Source: Novosphingopyxis baekryungensis DSM 16222 (lineage in GTDB: Bacteria > Pseudomonadota > Alphaproteobacteria > Sphingomonadales > Sphingomonadaceae). From it: DNA of 64,000 bases. Both the position numbers and the translations under genes were made by a program. Location: assembly GCF_000420305.1 (NCBI RefSeq), contig NZ_ATUR01000006.1:206588-270587 (forward strand). The letters are read 5' to 3'. Under the pieces are notes generated by a model. That model searched no databases and was not told the origin of the DNA. It saw nothing but the letters and a program-made list of their open reading frames with translations. Each line of letters begins with the position of its first letter. The stretch's first letter is position 1. Shown here one piece after another: positions 16,718-25,280 of this stretch.

Positions 16718-17860
16718 TCAGCTCTTGCTGGGCAGCTCGGCGACGGCTGTGCCGAGCGCGCTCAGTTCACCGCGATGGGTTTCGGCGCGCTGCTGGATTT
16801 CGACATATTTCTTGCCGTTTTCCTCGAACTTGCGGATCACCGATCCGTCGATGAAAATCACGTCTCCATCCGGGTTATGGCGGCGGATCTGGCTCTTGTG
16901 CTTGGTCAGCATCCCATCGTCACCAATCCAGTTGGTCACATGGTGGGTCAGCCAGCTGTGGCGTTCGGGGCCGTAATCATAGGCACCGGGGGTCCCCACT
17001 TCACGCGCGAAATCATCGTCCCAATGCACGCGCTCCGGCACGTCACGAATGCCGAACTTGTTGGGAATTCCAAGCCCTGGATGGGCGTCGAGCAGCTGGA
17101 AATGCAGTTTGTTGGTACGGATGTAGAGGCCGCCCCAGCCCTGCGCATAGCCAATAAAGCCGGTGACGGTCATCGGCCCTTTCATCATGCGTGGAAGCTC
17201 ATCGCCTTCCTTCACATCTTCCCAATAGCGCGGGGTTGCACCGCGAATTTCCTCGTTCCGGTACAGGTCGAACCATTCCTGCATCTGCTCATCGGTGAGT
17301 TGTTCGACCTTGCCGACCTGGCCGGTATATTTCGTCCCGCGCTCACGCGCCTCGTCGCGGTCCGTGCGGAAGACATAGCTGTCGCATTCGGCCACGTGAT
17401 CGCCATGCTGATTGTAGAAATCGACATGATAGATCTGCTGATAGGCACGTCCGGCAAAGCGGGTCTGATGTTCGATCAGATCTTTCAGATGCGCCTTGGT
17501 GCTGATGGTGTCGTTCCGCAGAACCGGCTTATGCCAGGTCCAGTCGGCACCGGCCCACATTGCGTGGACGCCCGGCAAGCCGCCGCAATAGCCTGAAACG
17601 ATCCGGCTGGTCGAAAAGAGGAAGCTGGGCAGCGCGACGATCGAACCATATTTGGTTTTCTGCGCATAATCCGGATCGCACCAAAGCGGGTTGTCGTCGC
17701 CAATGCCATGGGCATAGTGGCGGATACCATCCCGCGTCGCTTCATAATTCCACGGCTCCACCGTGTTTTCAATCGGCACGCCGATGCGCTTGCGCAGATC
17801 GTCGAGCCCTTCTTCGGTAATCTTGGGGAAACGCGGTTCCGATTTCGGTTGCGAAGCCAT
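16718..17860 (-). CDS. FAS1-like (MaoC) double-hotdog dehydratase
   Basis: A 380-residue protein with two hotdog domains, as in the FAS1-like dehydratase group used for hydrating bulky enoyl-CoAs. The N-terminal domain includes ATRDGIRHYAHGIGDDNPLWCDPDYA, the typical hydratase 2-like element with Asp and His; the second domain has a degenerate copy. It begins after GGAGAG and is 20 bases behind the acyl-CoA ligase at 17881-19449, so both are co-transcribed. It could hydrate enoyl-CoAs too bulky for the crotonase. A second paralogous protein is encoded at 30859-32028; both follow an acyl-CoA ligase gene on the same strand. Confidence 0.83.
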   Translation of the reverse strand: MASQPKSEPRFPKITEEGLDDLRKRIGVPIENTVEPWNYEATRDGIRHYAHGIGDDNPLWCDPDYAQKTKYGSIVALPSFLFSTSRIVSGYCGGLPGVHAMWAGADWTWHKPVLRNDTISTKAHLKDLIEHQTRFAGRAYQQIYHVDFYNQHGDHVAECDSYVFRTDRDEARERGTKYTGQVGKVEQLTDEQMQEWFDLYRNEEIRGATPRYWEDVKEGDELPRMMKGPMTVTGFIGYAQGWGGLYIRTNKLHFQLLDAHPGLGIPNKFGIRDVPERVHWDDDFAREVGTPGAYDYGPERHSWLTHHVTNWIGDDGMLTKHKSQIRRHNPDGDVIFIDGSVIRKFEENGKKYVEIQQRAETHRGELSALGTAVAELPSKS

Positions 17861-17880
17861 TTTTCTACTCTCCTTGTGTG

Positions 17881-19449
17881 TCAGGTTGATATTTTTGCGG
17901 CAGCGGCGGCCTCGCGGTCCCGAAGGACCTTGCGATGGACCTTGCCGGCGGGCGTTTTGGGAAGCTCGTCGACAAATTCGACAATCCGGGGAAACTCGTG
18001 CTGGGCGAGCCGCTCACGGGTGAAATCCTGCAGTTCCTTGACGAAGGCGTCGGAAGCTGGGCGGCTGGAGATCACGAAGGCCTTGACCACCTGGCCCCGT
18101 TTTTCATCCGGCGCGCCGATCACGGCACATTCCTGCACGTCAGCATGCTTCAACATGCTGTTTTCGATTTCGACGGCGCTCATGGTCCAGCCCGCCGAAA
18201 TGATCACATCGTCCGCACGTCCACAGTGATAGAAATAGCCGTCCTCATCGATCTTCGCGCGATCCTTGGTCGACAGCCAGCCATCTTTGCGCTTCAGCAT
18301 CAACTCGCCGATCTCGCCGGGATCGGTGGGCGAACCATCGGCGCGCTGGACCTGCAATTCGAGCCCGGGAATAGCCTTGCCCAGCGCGCCGGGTTTGACG
18401 GTAAAGTCTTCGGCCCCAGGGAAATTGGCCAGAACGACGCCGATTTCCGTCGTGCCGTACATCGAGCATGCGTCGATGCCGAAGGTCTCGGCAATCCAGT
18501 CCAGTGTTCCGGAATCGATGGGTTCACCGGTAAAAGACATTTTCTCGAGCGAAAAATCGAATTCCGCCGAACGGCCGGTGTTTTTCATCATGCGATAATG
18601 GGTTGCGGCAGCGGACAGGTTGGTGATGCCGAAATCCTGCAAGGCAGCCATCATGCGTACCGCATCGAACCGGCCATGCCCCATGGTGCCGGTCGTCACA
18701 CCCATGGCGAGCGGGGCGAGCGTGCCGTGCCATTGGCCATGGCCCCAGGCGGGGCTCGACGGACAGAAAAATTCATCGCCTGGCCGAATGCCGGTGCCGT
18801 AAAGTGCCGCATAGATCAGCGTCACGATAGAGCGGTGCGTGTGCTGCACCGCTTCGGGCAGTTCCCGCGTGGTCCCGCTCGTATATTGGAAGCAGGCCAT
18901 GTCATCAGCGGCCGTGGTCGGCTCGAACCGGGCTGGATAGCGTTTGATCTCGCCGATCAACCGATCGTCCGCAACCGTCACGCGCAAGCCGTCGATCGTC
19001 TCTGCAAGACCGGCTTTCTCCGCATTGGTCAGCAGGATCGCCGGTTTGCAATCATTGACCCGCAGGCGCAGCGCATCGGGGCCGAACAAGGTGAACAACG
19101 GCACCGAGATCGCGCCGTGCAGCATGGCACCGAACATGCAGACATAGAATGGGAGCGACGGCTCCAGCATGAAAGCGATCCGATCGCCTTTCTGTATGCC
19201 GTTATCGTTCAGCCAATGGGCAAATTGGGCGGCCCCCGTCGCAATCTCATCGAAACTCAGAATTTCGTTCGCGCCATTGGCATGCGCGATCCGCACGGCT
19301 GGACGACCGGAACCGTCGGCATGGCGCAGGATGCACTCATGCGCGATGTTCATGGTCTGCCGATCGCCATCGAACAGGTCCCACAGACCTGCGGAGGACG
19401 CATGCGCGAGCGCGTCAGCATAGCTCGAATAGTCGGTCAGTTTCGCCAT
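17881..19449 (-). CDS. AMP-forming acyl-CoA synthetase with an atypical phosphate loop
   Basis: A 522-residue adenylate-forming ligase. The phosphate loop reads YTSGTTRELPEAV, in which the usual lysine after Pro is missing; other motifs (MYGTTEIG, STKDRAKIDEDGYF, GRADDVIISAG, KTPAGKVHRK) are normal, including the C-terminal catalytic lysine. Ligases with this loop variant are known as a natural subgroup, so the enzyme is probably active. I chose ATG 19449 (MAKLTDYSS) with GGAAGAAG before it; the longer frame enters the regulatory region. It is divergent from the IclR gene and heads the unit with the hotdog dehydratase, so IclR control is likely. Confidence 0.88.
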   Translation of the reverse strand: MAKLTDYSSYADALAHASSAGLWDLFDGDRQTMNIAHECILRHADGSGRPAVRIAHANGANEILSFDEIATGAAQFAHWLNDNGIQKGDRIAFMLEPSLPFYVCMFGAMLHGAISVPLFTLFGPDALRLRVNDCKPAILLTNAEKAGLAETIDGLRVTVADDRLIGEIKRYPARFEPTTAADDMACFQYTSGTTRELPEAVQHTHRSIVTLIYAALYGTGIRPGDEFFCPSSPAWGHGQWHGTLAPLAMGVTTGTMGHGRFDAVRMMAALQDFGITNLSAAATHYRMMKNTGRSAEFDFSLEKMSFTGEPIDSGTLDWIAETFGIDACSMYGTTEIGVVLANFPGAEDFTVKPGALGKAIPGLELQVQRADGSPTDPGEIGELMLKRKDGWLSTKDRAKIDEDGYFYHCGRADDVIISAGWTMSAVEIENSMLKHADVQECAVIGAPDEKRGQVVKAFVISSRPASDAFVKELQDFTRERLAQHEFPRIVEFVDELPKTPAGKVHRKVLRDREAAAAAKIST

Positions 19450-19524
19450 CGATCTTCTTCCCTGCAAATCATTCGCTGCATCGGTGATCAAAACCGTTCC
19501 ACAATCATCTTGCTGTTGCAAATC

Positions 19525-19539
19525 TTGAATGCTATTCAA
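19525..19539. promoter_or_regulatory. Palindrome TTGAAT-N3-ATTCAA before the IclR gene, likely IclR operator
   Basis: A perfect 15-base inverted repeat with six-base arms ends eight bases before the IclR start codon and about 75 bases before the divergent acyl-CoA ligase start. Related half-sites (GAAT, ATTC) continue into the start codon region. Its size and position fit an IclR operator controlling both directions, including autoregulation. Evidence is by sequence symmetry only. Confidence 0.6.
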
Positions 19540-19547
19540 TATATCGA

Positions 19548-20345
19548 ATGGCCGACACTGATGGAAAACCACCGCTCGGCACGGTTGTGCGCGAAAGCAA
19601 AGCTCCTGCCATTGCGCGCGCCTCCGCCATCCTTCGTCTCTTGGGCCGAAGCGATATTCCGCTGGGATTACAGCCTATTGCGCGGAAATTGGATCTGGTA
19701 CCGAGCACCTGTCTCTACGTTCTCAGGGCTTTGGTCGCCGAAGAGCTGGTCAGTTTCGAACCGCAGACAAAGCGCTATTCGCTGGGGTCCGGCCTGTTAT
19801 CGCTGGCGCGATCTTGGTTGCACCGTGATCCCTTCGCCGGTTTGGCCCAACCCATGATCGATGAAATCGCCAATCGATTCGGCGTAACCTGCGTGGCGGT
19901 GGAAATTTCCGGCCTCGATCGGTTCACGGCCGTGGCCGTTTCAAAAGCCGGGGGCAACTTCCGGCTAAGCACCGAGGTGGGCAGCCGTTTCCCTGCATTG
20001 ATTAGTGCCACAGGTCGCTGCATCGCCGCCAATGGCGCGTTCGAGGAAAAGCGCCTGCGCGCCCGCTTCGATAAACTGCGCTGGGATGATCCGCCCAGTT
20101 TCGAGGAGTGGCAGGCGCAGGTTGCGGAGGCCCGCGAGCGCGGATTTGGCCTCGATGCCGGCCATTATATAGCAGGGGTCACCGTGTTGGCCGCCCCCGT
20201 ATTCAAGGCAGCTGGCGCGCCAAGTCATGCCTTATCCGCCACAGCCCTGTCCCGCACGCTGACGCCGGATGCGATCCCCGAGCTGGCCGACGCCCTGATC
20301 GGTAAATGCAATCTATTGTCGCGCCAGATTTCGCAGGCGGCCTAG
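19548..20345 (+). CDS. IclR family transcriptional regulator
   Basis: A 265-residue regulator with an N-terminal winged helix (about residues 20-85, ending SFEPQTKRYSLGSGLLSLA) and a C-terminal GAF-like effector domain (VGSRFPALISATGRCIAA, ARERGFGLDAGHYIAGVTVLAAPV). These are the standard IclR features. It is transcribed away from the acyl-CoA ligase/dehydratase unit and toward the end of the nine-gene minus-strand run. Its stop overlaps the stop of the beta-propeller gene by two shared bases at CTAG. A palindrome sits directly before its start. Confidence 0.93.
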   Translation: MADTDGKPPLGTVVRESKAPAIARASAILRLLGRSDIPLGLQPIARKLDLVPSTCLYVLRALVAEELVSFEPQTKRYSLGSGLLSLARSWLHRDPFAGLAQPMIDEIANRFGVTCVAVEISGLDRFTAVAVSKAGGNFRLSTEVGSRFPALISATGRCIAANGAFEEKRLRARFDKLRWDDPPSFEEWQAQVAEARERGFGLDAGHYIAGVTVLAAPVFKAAGAPSHALSATALSRTLTPDAIPELADALIGKCNLLSRQISQAA

Positions 20346-21928
20346 ATCGGCCGAACCACCAATACGCTGCCTTCCGCATCGCCGGACACATAGACCCTGC
20401 CATCGGACGCGGCGGCCACCCCGCAAAACGGCACCATCGGCCCGGACATATCGCCGACGCCGCCAAGCAATTTCGGTTGAACGCCCGGCGGTGCCTTGAC
20501 CGGCAGCGCGGTTGCGATGTCCTCAGTCGTGCCGTCCGTCAGATTATGAGCGATGAGCTTTTTGGCAGCGACATCGACCACGAAAAGCCTGTCGCCCTCC
20601 AGCGCGATACCTTGTGGCTCCCCCAAGCCATCGATCACGGTCTCCGTCCGGCCGCCGGCGATGCGCACTATGCGGCCAGCGCCGCTTTCGCTCACATAGA
20701 CCTCGCCATCCGGCGTGACGGCAACCCCCATCGGCACATCCAGCCCTCGCGCCAGTTCTTCGATATGGCCATCGGCAGCGGACAACACACGGCCTGCTGC
20801 GCCGTCCGCAAAAACAGCCGCGCCGCCGCTGGACGAAGCCACGCCGTAGAGTAGTTCGAATCCGGCAGCGACTGGTTCGCTCTCGCCGCTATTTGGGCTC
20901 CACCGCATGACGGCGCCCAGTGAATTGGTGGTCAGCCAGGCGCCATTGCCTGCACTGGCAACGCCGCGGACGAAACCCGGGAAACCCGGTGAAAACAGAA
21001 AGCCGGCCGTCTCCAGGCCGTTTTCGCCAAGCATGTAAGCAAAGCCGCCATCGGCAACGAACAGCGCGCCATCCTGGTTCAGGGCGAGACCCATGGGCCA
21101 TTGCAACCCACGTTCGACCAATGCCCGCACCTGACCGTCCGCCAGGATTTCCGTCACCTCACCCGGTATCGACGATACGAACAGGCGATCACCGACAAAG
21201 GTGCAATTGTCGAGGCCGGGCGCAAGCTGGGCCAGGAGTTCCCGACTGCCGGACTGGGGATCAATCCGCAGGACCTGCCCCGATGCGACCTGCGTGGAGA
21301 CGATGCGGCCGTTGCTGTCGAACTTGACGGAATCGGGCACGCCCAGATCGCCGGCAACGACCTCATGGCGGCCGCTGTCAAGATCGACCCGCCATATCTC
21401 GTTGGTCGCCATCATCGGCATATAGAGCTTGCCATCCGGGCCGATTTCGAACGCATTGGGCATTGGCGCGTCAGCCATGATTTCGCGCCGTCCGCCGCCG
21501 TTCCGATCCAGCTCGAACACCCGTCCGCCCATGCGGCACTCGCCCGCGAAAAGGCGGTCCTGATGCACCGTGATCGGATTGGCGACGGGCATATCGTCGG
21601 CAATGATACTATATTCACCCGATCCGGTCATCATGGACACCCGGCCAAGCGTGATCTCGGTCGCGTACATATTGCCCGCACTATCGAAGGCGATGTCGTC
21701 CGGCGCGGTGATTGGCCCATCGATGGCGCTGATAACCTTAAGCGCGCCACTGTCGATATCGAGCGCCGTGACGGCGCTTCCGGCCACTTGTGCCACATAG
21801 ATTCGTCCGTCCGGTCCGGTGCGCAGACCATTGGCACCGAACAGCCGGCTGGCCGGCGTCGCCCGGTCGATCCGCCACCCCTCCGCCGCCTGGGCGCCCG
21901 ATGGTCCCCTATAGCGACTGGATATCAT
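20342..21928 (-). CDS. Cytoplasmic double SMP-30/NHL beta-propeller protein
   Basis: A 528-residue protein made of repeated beta-propeller blades of the SMP-30/gluconolactonase/NHL type (GPDGRIYVAQVAGS, DSAGNMYATEI, GPDGKLYMPMM, TPDGEVYVSESGAGRI). The length is about twice that of a normal SMP-30 lactonase, giving two propellers. No signal peptide is present, so it stays in the cytoplasm. Its ATG overlaps the ALDH stop by one base, making it the last gene of the long run. A lactonase role, opening lactones formed by the Baeyer-Villiger enzyme, would fit but is not shown by catalytic residues. The longer upstream frame was rejected as it overlaps ALDH. Confidence 0.82.
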   Translation of the reverse strand: MISSRYRGPSGAQAAEGWRIDRATPASRLFGANGLRTGPDGRIYVAQVAGSAVTALDIDSGALKVISAIDGPITAPDDIAFDSAGNMYATEITLGRVSMMTGSGEYSIIADDMPVANPITVHQDRLFAGECRMGGRVFELDRNGGGRREIMADAPMPNAFEIGPDGKLYMPMMATNEIWRVDLDSGRHEVVAGDLGVPDSVKFDSNGRIVSTQVASGQVLRIDPQSGSRELLAQLAPGLDNCTFVGDRLFVSSIPGEVTEILADGQVRALVERGLQWPMGLALNQDGALFVADGGFAYMLGENGLETAGFLFSPGFPGFVRGVASAGNGAWLTTNSLGAVMRWSPNSGESEPVAAGFELLYGVASSSGGAAVFADGAAGRVLSAADGHIEELARGLDVPMGVAVTPDGEVYVSESGAGRIVRIAGGRTETVIDGLGEPQGIALEGDRLFVVDVAAKKLIAHNLTDGTTEDIATALPVKAPPGVQPKLLGGVGDMSGPMVPFCGVAAASDGRVYVSGDAEGSVLVVRPI

Positions 21929-23346
21929 CAACCATGTCCCAGGATGGATTTCAGCTCCAGATAGTCGTCGAAGCCTGCCGTGCCCCATTCGCGGCCATTT
22001 CCGCTCTTCTTGTAGCCGCCGAAGGACGCGTGGAAATCGAACCCGTTGTTGATCGCGACCCAACCGGCGCGGATGCGGCGAGCGACCTTGCGCGCCTCCT
22101 CCATATCGGAACCGGAGACATAGCCGGCCAAGCCATATTCGGTGTCGTTCGCAATCGCGATCGCATCCTCGAGATCGGCATAGCCATGGATCGTCAGCAC
22201 CGGCCCGAAGATTTCCTCCCGCGCGATGGTCATGTCACTGGCCACATCGGCAAAAACCGTGGGTTTGACATAGTAGCCTTTGTCCAACCCGTCCGGGCGA
22301 CCGGGCCCGCCCGCAACGAGCGTCGCACCTTCTGCCATGCCTTTTTCGATCAGGCCCTGGATTTTGGCGAACTGCGCGCCGTTCACCACCGGCCCCATAG
22401 CGGCATTGCCGTTGGGATCTCCCACGGTCGTCTCGTCTGCCGCGCTCTTGGCGATCTGCTTGGCTTCTTCCATGCGCGCCTGCGGCACCAGCATACGGCT
22501 CGGCGCGCTGCAGGTCTGGCCGGAATTGCCCATCATGGATTGCACGCCGCCGTGAATATTCGCGGCGAACGCATCATCGTCCAGGATGATGTTCGGGCTT
22601 TTGCCGCCCAGCTCCTGTGTCACGCGCTTCACCGTGGCGGCAGCATTTTTCGCGATTTCCACGCCGGCACGGGTCGAGCCGGTGAAGCTTATCATGTCGA
22701 TATCGGGATGCCCCGACATCGCCGTGCCCACACCAGGGCCGTCTCCCTGGATCATGTTGAACACGCCGGCAGGCACCCCCGCCGCATCCAGAATCTCGGC
22801 AAAGATCTGCGCCGAAAATGGCGCCACTTCGCTGGGTTTGAGCAGCATGGTGCAGCCGCTGGCGAGCGCCGGAAACACCTTCACGGCAATCTGGTTCATC
22901 GGCCAGTTCCACGGCGTAATAAGGCCGCATACGCCGATCGGTTCTTTCACGAACAGCGTATCGCCCTTCTGCGTTTCGAAAGAATAGTCGCGCAGTACCT
23001 CGATCGCGGTCGCCAGATGCCCGGCACCAAGACCGACCTGAAACCCGTTGGCGAGCGACGCGGGCGCTCCCATTTCCTCCGTAATGGCGGCAGCCAGGTC
23101 TTCCTGACGCTTCTGATACTGGGCCTGGATCGCCTCTAGCAGATCCAGCCGCTCCTGCCGCGACGATTGGCCCCAACTGGCAAATGCCGTACGTGCGGCG
23201 GAAACGGCCTTGTCCACATCCGCTGCACTGCCAAGCGAAATGCGCCCCACGGTCGTCTCGGTCGCCGGGTTCTCGACATCCACGGTCTTCGCCGACACAG
23301 GATCGACCCACTGGCCGCCGATATAGAATTTCAGATAGTCGCGCAT
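21928..23346 (-). CDS. NAD(P)-dependent aldehyde dehydrogenase
   Basis: A 472-residue classical aldehyde dehydrogenase with the base Glu in QELGGKSPN, the catalytic Cys in SGQTCSAPSR, FTGSTRAGVEI and ITPWNWPMNQ. It would oxidise aldehydes in the cytoplasm. Encoded 29 bases after the ThDP enzyme, whose family releases aldehydes from 2-hydroxyacyl-CoAs or 2-oxoacids, it may take that product. AGGAGAGAG stands just before its ATG. Its last base is shared with the start of the beta-propeller gene. Confidence 0.93.
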   Translation of the reverse strand: MRDYLKFYIGGQWVDPVSAKTVDVENPATETTVGRISLGSAADVDKAVSAARTAFASWGQSSRQERLDLLEAIQAQYQKRQEDLAAAITEEMGAPASLANGFQVGLGAGHLATAIEVLRDYSFETQKGDTLFVKEPIGVCGLITPWNWPMNQIAVKVFPALASGCTMLLKPSEVAPFSAQIFAEILDAAGVPAGVFNMIQGDGPGVGTAMSGHPDIDMISFTGSTRAGVEIAKNAAATVKRVTQELGGKSPNIILDDDAFAANIHGGVQSMMGNSGQTCSAPSRMLVPQARMEEAKQIAKSAADETTVGDPNGNAAMGPVVNGAQFAKIQGLIEKGMAEGATLVAGGPGRPDGLDKGYYVKPTVFADVASDMTIAREEIFGPVLTIHGYADLEDAIAIANDTEYGLAGYVSGSDMEEARKVARRIRAGWVAINNGFDFHASFGGYKKSGNGREWGTAGFDDYLELKSILGHG

Positions 23347-23375
23347 GGCTCTCTCCTTCGACGGGTGGATCCGGC

Positions 23376-25163
23376 TTATTGCGTGCCTTCCGCATACCAG
23401 GTGCGGAATTTCTCATATTTGGGCATTTCTTCGGAATTGGCCTTGGGGTCGATCGGCACGTGGATCACCGTGGTACCGCCGCGCGCATAGGCCCGCTCGA
23501 TGGCCGGGCCGATCTCGTCCGCAGTGGCCACGAACTCGCCATGCGCGCCCAGGCCTTCGGCGATCTTGTCGAAGCGAACGCTCTCGCTCCAGTGCGTCCC
23601 TGTCTCCGAGGTGCCATGGCCGAAGGTGCGCTTGTAAACGCCCACTTCCAGCCCCCACTGGAAATCGACACCCACCACACACACCAATGGCAGGTTGCAG
23701 CGCACCGCCACTTCCAGTTCGGCGATGTGGAACAGGAACGATGAGTCCGACGTGACGAGCATGCCGGGACGCTTTTTCCCTGTTTCCGCCTGATCGGCCA
23801 GCATGGCGCCAGTGGCATAGGGAAGCCCTGTACCAATATGCCCGTAATTCTGGTTCCAGATCACATCATGCGGCTTGCACTGATTATAGGTCCAACCGAA
23901 CACCACGGTCGCGCCGCCATCGCGGATCATGATGCCGTCCTTGGGGAACGCCTTGGTCGCCTCGACAATGAACCGCGATGTGTGGATCGGAACGTCGCCT
24001 GTCCCATCGCTCTTGGTCATTACCTCCTCGGCAAGTTCGTCGAGTTCGGCCTGGCCGTCATGCATGAACTTTTTCAGATCGTCGGTCGGCTTCAGACCAT
24101 CGCCAAGCGCGCGGGTAAGCTGCGGCACCACGGCGCGCAAATCACCAACCAGCGGCACGTCGATCGGGCGGTTGACGCCGATCGCGGTCGGGTCCTGCTG
24201 CACATAAATCCACTTTCGCTCGGACTCCAGCGCATGCCAGTGTCGCCACCGGCCGAAATGCACCGGCTCGCCCAATTCGGTGCCGAGCGCGAGGACCACA
24301 TCGCACCGTTCCACCGCTTCGATCGAAGCATCTGAAAAAACATATTGGAACGTGCGATCCTCGATGCCCTCAATATAGCTGGTGCCACCAGAGGTCTGGA
24401 TGACCGGACAGTTCATCGCCAGCGCCAGATCGCGGACCGCCGCGCCCGATTGGCTGGTATGGACGGCATGGCCGACCAGCAGGATTGGATGCTTGGCGTT
24501 CCTGATCAGTTCGGCCGCCTCGGCGATACGATCTCCGTCGGCGCCCTGGTTGGTCAGGCGATAGCGATGCGGCGGGAGGATATCCGGAACGTCCAGCTCT
24601 TCCAGAATGACATTGCTGGGATATTCTACATAGGCCGGACCCGGCGTTCCGGACATGGCCACGCGGATGGCTTCGCGGATCACCTCGTCTGTCTGATCGG
24701 CATATTCGATGGCACCGGAATATTTTACCGAATCCTCGATCATCGGCTCCTGCCGCACAAACTGGATGCGGCCCCGCCGTACGCGCCGCTCGGTGACCCG
24801 CGCGCGCTGGCCGCCAAGGAAAATGACCGGCGAATTTTCCACCTTACAGCATTGAATGGCCGGCATCATATTGGCCAGGCCCGGCCCCAGCGTGCCGAAG
24901 GCCACGGCGGGTTTTCCGGTAATACGGCTGGCCGCCTCCGCCATGAATCCTGCCGATGCCTCATGATGCGGCGAGACCACGGTCCAGCCGCGTCGTTCGG
25001 CTTCGAGACACAGATGGACGAAGTTGGGATCGGGAATACCGAAGAGCGTCTTGATGCCTTCCGCCTCGAACAGGTCCAGCATGCGTTTGTAGACGGGCGT
25101 TCCGCCCTGCTTGGCCTTCAAGTCGGATGTCGCGGTCATCGGCTTGGGGTCGTCGTAGCTCAT
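23376..25163 (-). CDS. Thiamine diphosphate-dependent enzyme of the acetolactate synthase/2-hydroxyacyl-CoA lyase type
   Basis: A 595-residue protein with the three ThDP-enzyme domains. The activating glutamate is Glu68 in SPHHEASAGF. The magnesium/ThDP motif normally GDG...NN reads SDSSF ... VGVDFQWG, so the aspartate is kept but both glycines and the asparagines are changed. The fold resembles acetolactate synthases and 2-hydroxyacyl-CoA lyases; the exact reaction is open (C-C cleavage or decarboxylation releasing an aldehyde is likely). The ATG at 25163 follows AAGGAG by five bases. It lies between the Rieske oxygenase and the ALDH in the long run. Carbon-carbon cleavage of a hydroxylated side chain or ring would fit. 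Confidence 0.8.
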   Translation of the reverse strand: MSYDDPKPMTATSDLKAKQGGTPVYKRMLDLFEAEGIKTLFGIPDPNFVHLCLEAERRGWTVVSPHHEASAGFMAEAASRITGKPAVAFGTLGPGLANMMPAIQCCKVENSPVIFLGGQRARVTERRVRRGRIQFVRQEPMIEDSVKYSGAIEYADQTDEVIREAIRVAMSGTPGPAYVEYPSNVILEELDVPDILPPHRYRLTNQGADGDRIAEAAELIRNAKHPILLVGHAVHTSQSGAAVRDLALAMNCPVIQTSGGTSYIEGIEDRTFQYVFSDASIEAVERCDVVLALGTELGEPVHFGRWRHWHALESERKWIYVQQDPTAIGVNRPIDVPLVGDLRAVVPQLTRALGDGLKPTDDLKKFMHDGQAELDELAEEVMTKSDGTGDVPIHTSRFIVEATKAFPKDGIMIRDGGATVVFGWTYNQCKPHDVIWNQNYGHIGTGLPYATGAMLADQAETGKKRPGMLVTSDSSFLFHIAELEVAVRCNLPLVCVVGVDFQWGLEVGVYKRTFGHGTSETGTHWSESVRFDKIAEGLGAHGEFVATADEIGPAIERAYARGGTTVIHVPIDPKANSEEMPKYEKFRTWYAEGTQ

Positions 25164-25280
25164 CCTGGCTCCTTCGTCGCAGCGCGTTGCGGCGCATGCG
25201 TTTGCATGATTATCGTAGATGTCTGTGACACAGAGCGGGGGCATGCCAGCCCGCCCGCCGCGAAACCGCTTCGGCGATGC

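Noticed and set aside
17935..19857. A 640-codon open frame antisense to the acyl-CoA ligase gene
   Set aside because: It mirrors the ligase and has no protein-like motifs; long antisense frames arise from high GC content.
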